Assembly (NCBI GenBank): GCA_014529385.2
Contig: CM043963.1
Span: 76,022,412-76,086,411 of the forward strand
From: Adiantum capillus-veneris
Taxonomy: Eukaryota; Streptophyta; Polypodiopsida; Polypodiales; Pteridaceae
DNA length: 64,000 nucleotides
Direction of reading: 5' to 3'
The notes below the pieces were generated by a model. That model searched no databases. It was not told the DNA's origin and saw only the letters and a program-made list of their open reading frames with translations. The position numbers and the translations under genes are program-made. The number at the start of each line of letters is the position of its first letter. The first letter of the stretch is position 1. Below, piece after piece: positions 21,795 to 31,942 of this stretch.

Positions 21795-23358
21795 TGTAAC
21801 ATTTAATGGCCTAAAAACTTATGTGTAGCGGAAATTAGCATGAACATAGTGGGCATTTCATTAGAATAGATTCCTAATGAGAATTACAAGAGTGCTTGGG
21901 TGGAGAGAGCAACAAAAATCATAACACCTAGTTAGATAGAAACAACAATACTTTCAAAAGAGAGAGAAATTAAGCTATTGACAATAGTTGAGGACCAGAT
22001 TTTCATGGAGCCGGTCCCCCCTCCAAAAGGCTTTGTATTATGGTTTCTCCCATCAAGAGAGACATTGTACAATACAATTCTTTGTGTTCCTTCAAGAATA
22101 GCTAGTGCAATGAAGATAAAAGCTTCATGCACTAAGCAAAACACTTAGCAAACACAACTTTAATTATCTCCATTCTCAAACCCAAGACCTCACACACCTT
22201 CGAAGATGGTGAGAGCTAGCACGGTATGAGAGTAGATTGAGAGGAAGAAGGAGTATCTTACGAGAAATATGTACATCTCCTCACATAATCACTCATATTA
22301 GCATAGCTTTAGCTTAGTAATTAGCTTGGTAGAGGAGATGAGCATGCATTGAAGCTTGGCTCTTGGTTGGATTTGCATCCACATGCCAAGAGTGTGTTGA
22401 TGTAGGCTTCTATCTCACAAGCTTGGAGTAGGTGATGAGCTCTCAATTAAAGCTTAGGAAGAGATAGTCTTCTCTTTCTTCACACATGAGATTGTGTGAG
22501 TGTGTGTGTGATAATGCCTTGCAGAAATCAGCCCCCTCTCTCTCTTGGGCGAGCCCTCTTGCTAATTTCTCCTGCAGGCTCCCCATTGGACCTCCCCAAG
22601 TCAAGCTAATGGCTATTAAGCAGCATAAGTGATAGCCTTCTGACATGTGTCCCCCTTTCCCCTTTTGTGAGAGATTTAGGTTATTTAATAATTAAACTAA
22701 ACTCTCATTGGACCCCTTTGCCTCCTGGCCAATAGGAATCAGGCAAGCCATTGGGCTCCTGAATGCTCATTGGACCCCTTGGGAGACTGTCCAATACTCT
22801 TCTAGGAGACTTAATTCTCATTGGTTCTTTTATTAAGTGTTTTTAAATTAATTAAACTGGATTTACTCTAGCCTAATTCTCATTGGTCCACCTCCAAGGC
22901 CATCCAATAGGAATTGGGCACACCTTGTGGGCATCTGGGCTAGGGAGCTGACATGTGTCCCTAATTCCCATTGTGTAAAGGGAGCCTGTGTGTGTGTGTG
23001 TGTCTCTCATCCCCTAGAAGAAAGGCTCGCCCCCTCCCATGTAGGGATATGCAAAGACTGTTTAGTTACACACAAAGCATACAATTTCCCCTAGGGTTTA
23101 CCTTTGGACACAACCTTTGAATTTTGGAACCTTAGCATTTTGGAAGTCTTAATGGGCTGAACCTAAGGGTCATTTTAGCCCATTGTTGCACATGGCTCTT
23201 TTGCAGATGGCCCCCCCTTTGGATCCCTACTATGGCCGGGGTCTGCTAGCTTAACCAATATTGTAGCTTTTTCTCCGCCGCTGGCACTTCCCCACATTAA
23301 ATGATCAGTTTAATATGAGAAAATCATTTAGGAGAATTAGATATTGATTATTATGACA
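21795..23358 (-). repeat. Element B 5' LTR (1,564 bp)
   Basis: TG...CA bounded and aligned to the split LTR at 11,643-16,125. In the transcriptional (minus) direction it holds about ten CCAAT motifs within 22,585-22,918, most as CCAATGAGA or CCAATAGGA-like phrases, a likely U3 enhancer region. Short (TG)n at 22,987-23,003. Confidence 0.93.
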
Positions 23359-23363
23359 TACCA

Positions 23364-24030
23364 TAATGAGCTCCACCTCAGTATAGCCTCTTTCCACCTC
23401 TAGTTTCACCTTGCTAGCACAATAGATAGGCTTCATGTGGTGGGAATTGTTACCTCGTTGAAGAAGCATAGGTCCAATAGCATCCTCACCCTACTGATGG
23501 ATTCAAATAAAACTCCTTATCCCAATTAGGAGCTTGCATAGCAGGAAGAGAACCAAGAACCTCTTTGATACCTTGAAAAACCTCTTCACATTCATTTGTC
23601 CATTGCAGAGGATCCAACCTTGCTACTTGTTGTAGAGGATAAAGAAGCTGAGAGGACAAAGGAATGAACCTTGCCATATACTTCACCTTTTGAATAAAAG
23701 TAGAAATTTGCTTTGTATCTTTGGTGATGGGAGGAGCACCAAAGCCTTCACTTTGTCAGGATACGCTTCAATCCCATTCTCTGATATCATATGCCCCAAA
23801 AACTTCACTCTTGGTTGAGCAAGATGACACTTCTTTGGGTTGAGTTGACCTCCACTTTCATCATATTGCTTCAATGCCATCCCAAGCTTTGCACAATGAT
23901 CCTTTCTAGAGCTATAAACACAAAAGTCATCAATAAGATCCTTCACAAACTTGCCAAGAAAGGGAGAGAACACCTTGTTGACGCGCTTTTGATACCACGC
24001 ATAGCCATTCATAAGACCAAAAGGAAGCAC
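23364..24030 (-). pseudogene. Element A RT C-terminal half and RNase H start
   Basis: 24,030-23,683 holds LPFGLMN and the catalytic region LIDDFCVYSS, where L-I-D-D replaces the usual F/Y-I-D-D, then GGQLNPKKCHLAQPRVKFLGH. 23,686-23,486 continues with KYMARFIPLSSQLLYPL, the thumb/connection. Other frames lead to KPIYCASKV and VELIMV at the TACCA junction with element B, and resume at 11,642. Confidence 0.88.
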
Positions 24031-24045
24031 ACAATAACAAAAGCA

Positions 24046-24726
24046 TCACCATGGTGTGATAAATGTGGTCTTCTTTCGATCTTCTAAATCCAAGGTGAGC
24101 TGAAAATATCCAGAGAATCCGTCACATACACTATACCTCTCATGCCCTGCAATAGAATCAAGTATGTCATCTATGAAAGGGAGAGGGTATGGGTCCCTCT
24201 TCATGGATGCGTTTAGAGGATTAAAATCAACACATATCCTCCACTTTACATCCTTCTTGGGTGTGACAACAACAGGACTCACCCATTCTGCAGTTCTCAC
24301 AGGACATATGAAACGTGCTTCAAGAAGCTTGTCTACCTCTTCCTTTAAAGCATTAAGTTGTACCTGTCCCATTCTTCTTAGCTTTTGGCGTACTGGCTGA
24401 GCTCCTTCCTTGATTGGAATGTGGATTTCATCTCCCTTAAAGCCTCTAATTTCCTCATAAGAAGTGATGAATAAATGGGGAAATTGTTGTATCATATGTA
24501 GGTACTCACCCTTCTCATGACTAGTCAAGTCGGGAGACAACATACCTTGTATCAGCTCCTGTTTGACATTAGGTTGAACTTTGGGTTGCATCAACTCTTC
24601 AATTTTCTCATAAGGACCAGAGATATCCTCATTCTCCATAATGCCAAGAAATCTTTGTTTCTCATCATGCTCTTCTTCAAGAAACAAGGAGGAAACATCT
24701 AGATCACTATCGCTGCTATCTTCCAC
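24046..24726 (-). pseudogene. Element A RT N-terminal half
   Basis: Frame of 226 residues: an acidic spacer (DSSDSDLDVSSLFLEEEHDEK), then RT fingers (KLRRMGQVQLNALKEEVDKL, EWVSPVVVTPKKDVKWRICV, PYPLPFIDDILDSIAGHERY) and CDGFSGYFQ with the first catalytic Asp. A stop and frameshift near 24,040 separate it from the second half. Confidence 0.9.
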
Positions 24727-25384
24727 TTCACTGCCATCATCCCCATTGTCTTCTTCTTCACTTGATACTCTTCTTCATCACTTTTATCATCAAAATCAGC
24801 ATCCAAAGATTTCTTGCTAGACATGTCAAACCTCTTCTTATCACCCCTTCTATTGTAGAGAGTGATGGTACCCTGTCCCCAATCCTGTATAGCTTTGGTT
24901 GCCTGTAACCATGGTCTTCCAAGGATGAGAGGGAAAGCACCAATACCTACGGGCATAACATGGCAATTGACTAGAACTTTAACATCAAATACATCCACCT
25001 CCAAGTCCTTTACAACTCCCAAGCACCTCACCCTTGATTGGTTGGCAAGCTTTATGCGAAAACCTGAATTCTTCACCATGTTGAGTCCCAACTTTGATAC
25101 ACAAGCTTGAGTAATAACACATACCTGTGCACCTCCATCAATATAAGCCTCTCCAATGCACTTCCTCTTATGCCATGCATCCATAGTAGGGAATTATCAG
25201 GTAGCTCATTCAAAGATAGGACTCTCACTGACCCCCTTGTAGGCTCCTTCTTCATGGGGTTGACTACGTGCTTCCATTGCCTCTTTACCTTGGGACACAT
25301 CTCCATGAGTTGCCCAAAGGTAACATCAGCCTTTCTACCCACCAAATCAACCCTTAAACTATAATTTGGTTGCCCTTCTCCCAA
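24699..25384 (-). pseudogene. Element A aspartic protease
   Basis: 25,184-24,699 has YIDGGAQVCVITQACVSKLG and FPLILGRPWLQATKAIQDW, the Tat-type protease in which D-G-G-A stands at the D-S/T-G position. 25,384-25,073 in another frame encodes the segment before it. Protease would cut the gag-pol polyprotein. The same D-G-G-A form occurs in element D, so it is probably lineage-specific rather than damage. Confidence 0.85.
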
Positions 25385-25391
25385 AGGAAAG

Positions 25392-26576
25392 TCAGATGCA
25401 TTGTATGTTTCCTGGGTTTTCTCTTCTTCTTCTCTTTACCTGTACCTGTTTCAACCTGTTTCCCTCTTTTATGGGGCTGGGACTTGCATCACTCATGTCA
25501 TGATCTCTTGTAACCCTCTTACCTAGAGGCATGACTATAGCTCCCAAATCATCCTCTTTCTTCTCCAAACGGATTATGCTTACCACTTTTGTTTTGCCCT
25601 TTTCTTCTGTTGTCAAACCACTTGGTCCTGCTTCCCCTTTAATCTCAATACCAAAATCTTGACCTTGAGAAGGAATTTGTGGAGGAAGAGGAAACATTTC
25701 ACCACCCATTCTCTTTGGCTTGTCACATTGAGGGCTTTTATGACCCCATTCACCACAATTATAACATTGAAACATATCCCCTCTTCCAGCCATGCCTCTT
25801 CCTCTACCACCTGTAAAACCCTCATTGCTTGCATAACCACGTCCATATCCATAGCTTTGACCTCTTCCACCTCCCATCATATGCACACTAAGATTCTTCA
25901 TAAGACCTACAACCTCTTGCATCTCCTTGCGAAAAGCATTCACATCATGAGAAGCTTGTTGATCATAACCTGGCTCCCTAATGAGGACCCTTGGTTGCTC
26001 TACTGCTTTCACTTCAAGCTTTGGCTCGACATTGATTCCAAGTTTATGAGACGCTCTGCTTTCCACTCTTTATTCTTTGCAATTTCAACTGCCTCCTCAA
26101 AGGTCCATGGTTGCTTGAGCTCTACCTTCAAGCGTAGGTTATTCCTCAAGCTTGCAAGAAACCTGTCCTTCTTCAACATGGATGGAGGAATTTCAGCCCC
26201 CAAATATGTACACCACTTTGTCCATAACGCATTGAATGCCTTCACAAAGTCTTCTATGGTCTGGCCTTCACCCTGTACCAAGCCTTGAATAGACTGCCAT
26301 ACCTTTTGTGGGTCTTCCACCTGTTGAAAGTGTGTAAGAAAAGCATGCTTTACCATTTCATAAGTCATAACTTGAGGAGGTTGGGCTGATTGTAGCTCCT
26401 TTTCGTAGCCTTCCAACCATTCCCTAGCATCTCCCTTCAAACAGAAATAGAAGATTCGCAGCACCAATGTTGGGTCTTGCTTGTCAGCAAGAAGGCAAGC
26501 AAACTCCATTCTCTCAATGAAATCTTTGGAACTTTCATTTGATTTCCCACTAAACTCCGGAAAATTAAATGCCATG
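25392..26576 (-). pseudogene. Element A gag
   Basis: ATG at 26,576-26,574 begins MAFNFPEFSG and leads the capsid (LRIFYFCLKGDAREWLEGY, DPQKVWQSIQGLVQGEGQTI). A frameshift near 26,060 leads into 26,066-25,392, which has a Gly/Arg/Tyr-rich linker and the zinc knuckle CYNCGEWGHKSPQC. The start is chosen because the longer frame upstream (to 26,797) runs back through the PBS into the LTR. Confidence 0.87.
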
Positions 26577-26616
26577 ACTTCAAAACCTGTAAATTGAAGG
26601 TAACTTGAAGCGATTC

Positions 26617-26633
26617 CTCCATGGGGGCACCAA
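26617..26633 (-). other. Element A primer binding site
   Basis: Minus strand reads TTGGTGCCCCCATGGAG, five bases inside the 5' LTR end. Element D has the same site with one change (37,379-37,395). The tRNA is not assigned. Confidence 0.7.
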
Positions 26634-26638
26634 AACAC

Positions 26639-27499
26639 TGTTGGGAAACAAGCAAACCGAAACACCTCTATAGCGATGTCACCCAAGATCATTGAAAGAT
26701 AACTACAATAAACCAAAAGCTTTGCAAAATACTTTTGAAATACCACAAGTCCAATAGGAGTAGACCCTTGGGAATTTACTAGCCGTCGCCCACCCAAGAG
26801 ACTATGTCACATAGGAGCAAAACCCTATCAAAGCACGGATTTACAGCACACACCAACCAATGCATATGAAGAAAAGAGCCTCTCCTTTCACAATCAAACA
26901 TCACAAACCCACAACTTCAACATTAACTCCACAATTCATAGATACATGCCCTCCGAATCTGTCTACACACAATTTGCCACTAGGCTGCCATAGCCATAAC
27001 CCTGCAGAGAACTAGTCGTAACCTGAGGAGCACAACTCCTTAAAGCTTGAAAAAAATATTGAAAAATGACTGACAAGGAAGCTGAAGATGACCAAAATTG
27101 ATTCCATACGCCGCCATGAGCAAAATTGATGCGAACAGAAAGCTGTCCCAGCACGACTACACGTAGAGAAGGCTGGTCGGGGCAAAAAACTGCATCCAAA
27201 AGCACCAAGGAGACACAACGAGCTAAAACCTGCAAATTTCTGATGTTTGGCTGAACGTTTTTAAGTTTGTACATGAGTTTTAGTTATATACAAGGCTCAC
27301 TTCAAAAAAACTCACTCACGCGCACTTACAATAGCCCGACAGCTGTCGCTAGACTAGTGACTTGCAGTGCATGTACATGTGCTTTCTAAAGAAAGCTAAA
27401 AACCCCACAAAAAGAAAGCCCACACGCCCTTTTGACATCGGGCGTCATGTCCATATGTACAAATTTACAAAAAACGGGGTGTCAGAAATGCGCCCAACA
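26639..27499 (-). repeat. Element A 5' LTR (861 bp)
   Basis: Starts TGTTGGGAAAC at 26,639 and ends GCGCCCAACA at 27,499 in plus reading, with inverted termini. Pairs with 8,355-9,179. Confidence 0.9.
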
Positions 27500-27504
27500 A
27501 CGTA

Positions 27505-27926
27505 TGAGATAAAAATGTAGATGTATGCGAGATGTAGATACAACTTTGACACATGTTAGAGAGGTAGTTCCAGTGGTAGTCTATTCTAGTGATGATGATT
27601 TCATGCTTGCCTCGAGCGTACCTCTTGAAGATATGTCTATGGATGGTACACTTTCTTCACGTTGTCTGCTAGACGAGGATGTAGTTTTCCACGTCACACC
27701 GCATCGTGACTGGTTTAGCACCTTCTCTAGTGGAAGTTTTAGGTGTGTGCACTTGGCCGATGGTTCGGTGTTTGACATAGAGGGTGGAGGAGATGTTTGT
27801 TTTTCTTTGCCGAGTGGTGCATCATACATGCTACATCATGTGCACTATATTCCTCAGTTGAGACAAATCTTGAACTTTGTGAGACAGCTAGTAGACTTTG
27901 GTTGTCAGATAATACTTACAGAGTAA
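27505..27926 (+). pseudogene. copia1 protease remnant
   Basis: Frame 27,525-27,926 contains FHVTPHRDWFSTFSSGSFRC, VHLADGSVFDIEGGGDV and LHHVHYIPQLRQ, the segment that follows the active-site Asp in copia proteases. The Asp-Ser/Thr-Gly itself is not seen. It lies directly right of element A, so A inserted upstream of it in copia1. No integrase follows. Confidence 0.8.
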
Positions 27927-28718
27927 TCTTTCCAGATGCATTGAGGTTCATTAGGGATTTCCAAAGGAGCCCGCATTGGCCTGGTATATCCTATGCATGT
28001 GTCTAAGGTTCAAGACGACAGTTTTTGTTTTTTTGTTGGCATGCTTTGAGAGAGAGACGAGATGTGTCTCCTTCCCAGGTGAGCTCCACCATGCTCACCA
28101 GACAGAGAATTTAGATGTGTAGGGCATGGTAGTAGACTCTATAGAGACAACGATAGGCAGTGCTCTAGTGACACACAATAGGTGTTGTCAGAGTTTGTGC
28201 ATGCACAGGTAGGGTAGGTCTGCTCCCTAGAGACACAGACAGACATGGCAAACGTGGAGTTTTTTTATATGCTTATGTTAGAGGCTGATGAGTTGGTGCG
28301 AAGATACACAGTTTTGCCTAATTGCAGATAGTGTAGGGGAGGCGAGTACAACCATGTTTGCATAAATTTTGTCAACGTTCGGGCATCTCATGTTCGACTT
28401 GTTAGTGTCGAGGCCCAACCTAGAAACTGCAGTGGAAGCATTTGCAGTAGTAGGGATTGTCAATCGTGTGATGACTAACACTAGCATGATGCACAGTGGA
28501 GTTTTGTAGACCATACAAAGTTTTCTATGGGGTTTACATGCAGGCTGTAATGTGGGTATGCATGCTCACCTATCACCAAAGTTGATACGACTGCGTATAG
28601 ATCGACAAAATGAGCCAATGGGCATAGGTTGAGAGAGTCTCTCACCTAGTTTCTTGTACATACTAGTAGTTTAGCTAGTAGGTCTCACTTATTGGTGCAT
28701 CGCCTTTAAGTGGGAGTT
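27927..28718 (+). other. copia1 3' internal region, no RT found
   Basis: About 800 bases between protease remnant and 3' LTR. Frames on both strands are short, and no RT or integrase motif is seen. TAAGTGGGAGTT just before 28,719 resembles a copia polypurine tract. An internal deletion of integrase and RT is the simplest explanation. Confidence 0.55.
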
Positions 28719-28850
28719 TGTTGGGGTAAAGGCGGTGTGCCTCTTACCTCTTTGGCCACCCATTACTTGTACACACCTTATTCTTTACTAGATAGAAGAA
28801 TAAGCAGCTCTCTCACACATATAGTGCTGAGCTGCTCCATTCACATCCTC

Positions 28851-28933
<83 letters not shown>

Positions 28934-28975
28934 CCCGTACCATGCACGCACGCATCCGTGCACACGTACTCTTTA
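28719..28975 (+). repeat. copia1 3' LTR
   Basis: Begins TGTTGGGGTAAAGG, carries a 78-base (CT)n at about 28,854-28,931 and ends ACTCTTTA. The terminal CA has become TA, judged from the 5' LTR end TTCA and from the GCACT duplication that starts at 28,976. Confidence 0.85.
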
Positions 28976-29079
28976 GCACTCCTTTGGTAAATTCTATCCA
29001 TGGCTTTTTATACATGCTAGCCACTTCATGGCGTGGGCTTGCATGCGTATTAATAATCTCTTTTCGGTGTAGTTTGGTG

Positions 29080-29940
29080 GGTAAAATGCTTCGTAAAGAT
29101 CATCACCTACCCCTGATCTAAGAAGCGCTAGATTGTATGTCACTGCACTTGGCATGAGTATGAGCGCATCCATGTGTGCATCAATGATTGCATACTATAC
29201 CGCAATGATCATGCATATGTTACATCATGTCCCGTGTGCAAGGAAGCATGCTACAAGACCGGAGTCAGCGGAGCACACCTACCTCATAAGGTATTGAGAC
29301 ATTTTTAACTAATCCTTTGCATTCAACACTTGTTTAAAAGCAGGTCTACCATGGAGCTACTCACATGGCACACTAACCACCACTCAAATGATGGAATGAT
29401 GTGTATCCCGATCGATTCACTTGCATGGATGCACATAGAGACACAATGGCCGAAATTTGGGCTAGAGCCTCGACACTTGAGACTTGGGTTAGCAATCAAC
29501 AATGTCAATTCCTTTGCATCCAAGTCCACTTCATGGATCACATGGCGTGTGGTGATCATCAACTAAAACATTCCTCCATGGGAGACAACCAAGAAGGGAA
29601 ATATCCTTCTTTCCTTGCTTGTGCCTTGGAAGTACAAGGTGGAAAATATGGATGTCTACCTCAAGCCCCTTATTGAGGAGTTGAAGGAGTTATGGAGAGG
29701 CATCCCTATTGTAGATGTCTCACCTCCAAAGGAGATGAGAGAAGCCAATGTGAGGGGAGTCCTGATGTGGACCATGCACGACTATCCTAGGCTTGGGTAG
29801 ATTTTTGGTATGAATCCTTTCATTCTTCTCTCTAGTTATCATTTGTAGTTTGAAGTTTCTCTCTAATGATGTGATATGTGTGCAGGGTTGTCCACATCGG
29901 GCCACAATGCCTGCCACACTTGCTGACCATCATTGGTGAC
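29080..29940 (+). pseudogene. CACTA (En/Spm) tnp2-family transposase remnant
   Basis: 29,158-29,293 reads YERIHVCINDCILYRNDHAY then SCPVCKEACYKTG and LPHKVLRHF, the C-x2-C region of plant tnp2 transposases. 29,330-29,566 reads MELLTWHTNHHSNDGMM, DSLAWMHIETQWPKFGLEPR and HLRLGLAINNVNSF, and after a frameshift 29,575-29,796 reads IPPWETTKKGNILLSLLVPW and YLKPLIEELKELWRG. A GT...AG interval (29,797-29,885) may be an intron, followed by SGHNACHTC in one frame. The matches are in family order; stops and shifts make it dead. No CACTA termini were found. Confidence 0.85.
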
Positions 29941-30059
29941 GAAAAGGCCAGAACAACACACCCAAAAACGACAATTCTATTTCTCTCTTTAGTGATTTAG
30001 GAGCCATGGTCTTAGAATTGGATGACGCTTCTTGTAGAGATATTTTGGAAGATTATTCA

Positions 30060-30310
30060 TAAACATTTTGTATTCTTAAGTTTAAAAAAGTTTTTGTTGT
30101 GTCTTCCATTCATTACTCTCCTCCTCCCTTTTTCTCTCTCTAATTTTGTGAAGAATGCTAGATTAAATTGACCAATTGGGAGTGATTAATTTAAGTGATA
30201 ACAAAATATTTATAATTTTTTGGGGCAATTGTTTATGAAATAAATCATTATGGTGCAAGTGGAGCTAGCATTTTGTGTTGTGAGCAGTGCAAGAGTGCTA
30301 TGAAGAAGAG
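30060..30310. other. unassigned, AT-rich
   Basis: Between the transposase remnant and a tandem repeat. Nothing recognisable. Confidence 0.4.
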
Positions 30311-30545
30311 CTTCAAGAAACTACCATAGGTGCTACCATCTTGTAAAATGTGGGTACTCCTCAATCTATCATCTCCATGCCTCGACAAAATATGTCGTCC
30401 ATGTTTTGCTTCAAGGATGCTGTTGCAAGATAGTGCTTCAAGAAACTAACATTGGTACTACCATTTGGTAAAATGTGGTCACACTTCACTTTATCATCGC
30501 CATGCGTCTCAACAGAAGATATCATCCATGTTTGGCTTCTCATCT
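30306..30545. repeat. two-unit diverged tandem repeat (about 118 bp)
   Basis: The phrases GCTTCAAGAAACTA, YTACCATYTKGTAAAATGTGG and ATCTATCATCTCCATGC / TTTATCATCGCCATGC occur at about 30,315 and again at about 30,436, followed in both by a CATCCATG-like end and a TTGCTTC/TTGGCTTC border. Frames over it are not conserved between units. Confidence 0.75.
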
Positions 30546-31500
30546 TTGACAGTGCTTGGTTTACATGGAGGCATGTGCATAACTTTAGGATGGACCACAC
30601 TCTTTGTAGTTTCATGTTTATCGAGAAACACCAAAATTTGAATGTTTAAGTGCCTAATCTGGGTTCGGTAATAAATCTAGTAATAACATCAATAAAAGTG
30701 GCGGTAATAAACATGCTAATACTTGCGGATATATCCACGGTAATATTTAAAATACAAAATCCCCCCCTACCCTCCTATGTCTTCGCTGCCCAGCCCATTT
30801 TGGACTCTGTCTCTACAAAACACGATAAATGATTTAAGATTTTCGTAGTGTATCTGTCTATGAGTGTATGGCACCCCTCATCACCCTTCAATATGATATA
30901 ATCGACCTCTTTCTTGGAAGCCGGACGTGCCCACCTCTCCCCATTCACAACGACGCTCCCTTCTCTTTTGCCTTGTCTTTGTACATGCAAAACATGAGCG
31001 TCACCCTTTCTTTTGAATCAATTAACATTATTATGATAAAACAACTACACTAAGGCTCCTCCTTGGTGATGGTCCCCACGTTGATGGTTTCTCGTTTGTG
31101 TCGATGATGTGACTCTTCTTCTCAAGCGACGACAATTTAACGTCAACGGATCAACAATCAATCACCTAAGCCAACCTCTCAACAAATCCTCTTTTTATAA
31201 TTCAAATACTTAAATAAACTTTTGAACTTGCACGATGCCCATACTTGGAACTGCTCATTTGTAGGCTATCCAAGGACAAACTTGCCTACATTAAGGCTAT
31301 TTGTCCTCACTAGGCAACATAATAACTCATACATACAACAATATGTCCTCTAATGTCAGTAAAAACTACACCACACACAAGATAGACCATTTCACAAATA
31401 CAAATTACCAAACAATTTCAAAGGCGGACTTGTCTTCTCAAGGGCGGCCACACATGGGCGGGACTTGTCTACACAAGGATGGCTACACCCGTTTGCCTCT
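30546..31500. other. unassigned spacer
   Basis: About 950 bases without a supported gene. 30,861-30,892 (TGAGTGTATGGCACCCCTCA, then TCACCCTTCAAT) recurs with few changes at 50,268-50,299. The right part may be U3 sequence of copia E, whose start could not be fixed. Confidence 0.35.
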
Positions 31501-31524
31501 CATGAGAGAGGGAAACCCTTTTGG

Positions 31525-31870
31525 CTCATAAAAGGAGGCCATTTCTACACACATTTTGGAGTGTGAAGTTGATGCAACAAGGTGGGTGTAAGGTGGTGAA
31601 AGTGAAGCAAGGCAGGAGCTCTATTAGGGGTATAATCCCTTTGTAACCTACTTCTTGTTTTGAAGTACTAAAGCCATTGAGTGGATGCTTTCTCATGGAC
31701 GTAGCCCACATTGGGTGAACCACGTATATTATGTTCTCTCTCTCTCTCTCTGTCTCTCTCTCTCTCTCTATATATATATATACTCTATAATCTGTAATGT
31801 ATGAAAATTATCTCTCTCCATTAAGTAAACTACTCAATAATCTACTTAGCTACGTCCTATTTCCTAACAA
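31525..31870 (+). repeat. Copia E 5' LTR (left boundary uncertain)
   Basis: Includes a TATA-like CTCATAAAAGG near 31,525, a (CT)n tract (31,736-31,768) with a short (TA)n, and the stretch ATCTCTCTCCATTAAGTAAA, CTACTCAATAATC shared with 47,101-47,161. Ends CTAACA. Confidence 0.75.
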
Positions 31871-31872
31871 CT

Positions 31873-31886
31873 GGAATCAGAGCAAG
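31873..31886 (+). other. Copia E primer binding site
   Basis: TGGAATCAGAGCAA directly follows the LTR end; one base from the tRNA-Met complement TGGTATCAGAGC. Confidence 0.82.
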
Positions 31887-31942
31887 GTTTTCTCGTAGCT
31901 AAAGTATCTCAAGGAAAAGATTCGTTGAATTTAGTGGGAGTA

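Larger units (their letters stand above)
11643..23358 (-). mobile_element. Element B: chromovirus (Ty3/gypsy with chromodomain)
   Basis: LTRs 11,643-16,125 (enlarged by insertion C) and 21,795-23,358 share TGTAACATTTAATGGCC...GATTATTATGACA. The perfect duplication TACCA flanks it (11,638-11,642; 23,359-23,363). On the minus strand a PBS identical to the initiator tRNA-Met complement follows the 5' LTR, and a purine-rich PPT precedes the 3' LTR. Between them are gag, zinc knuckle, protease, RT, RNase H, integrase and a C-terminal chromodomain, the order that defines chromoviruses. The clade within chromoviruses is not resolved. Stops and frameshifts inactivate it. Confidence 0.93.
8355..27499 (-). 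mobile_element. Element A: Tat-lineage Ty3/gypsy retrotransposon, split by B
   Basis: LTRs at 8,355-9,179 and 26,639-27,499 share TTGGGAAAC...CCCAACA termini. The flanks ACGTG (8,350-8,354) and ACGTA (27,500-27,504) are a near-perfect 5-bp target duplication within copia1; the exact left LTR base is uncertain by one or two. Coding order on the minus strand is gag, protease, RT, RNase H, a second RNase H, integrase. The second RNase H and order PR-RT-RH-aRH-INT mark the Tat lineage of non-chromoviral gypsy elements. Chromovirus B interrupts the RNase H region at TACCA (11,638-11,642 / 23,359-23,363). All genes have frameshifts or stops. Confidence 0.88.
6379..28975 (+). mobile_element. copia1: Ty1/copia element carrying a three-level nest
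   Basis: A 5' LTR (6,379-6,635) and 3' LTR (28,719-28,975) share TGTTGGGGTAAAG at the start, the phrase TTACTTGTACACACCTTATT, a long (CT)n tract and the ACTCTTCA/ACTCTTTA end. The direct repeat GCACT flanks the whole at 6,374-6,378 and 28,976-28,980. A tRNA-Met-type PBS follows the 5' LTR. Excluding the inserted element A (8,355-27,499) about 3.5 kb of its own sequence remains: leader, protease remnant and 3' region. No integrase or RT is seen, so it is a defective or non-autonomous copy and the oldest layer of the nest. Confidence 0.88.

Noticed and set aside
26577-26797. Upstream extension of the element A gag frame
   Set aside because: It reads back through the PBS into the LTR; the gag ATG at 26,576 fits the family start better.
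27581-27829. Minus-strand ORF over the copia1 protease
   Set aside because: Shadow of the plus-strand protease frame.
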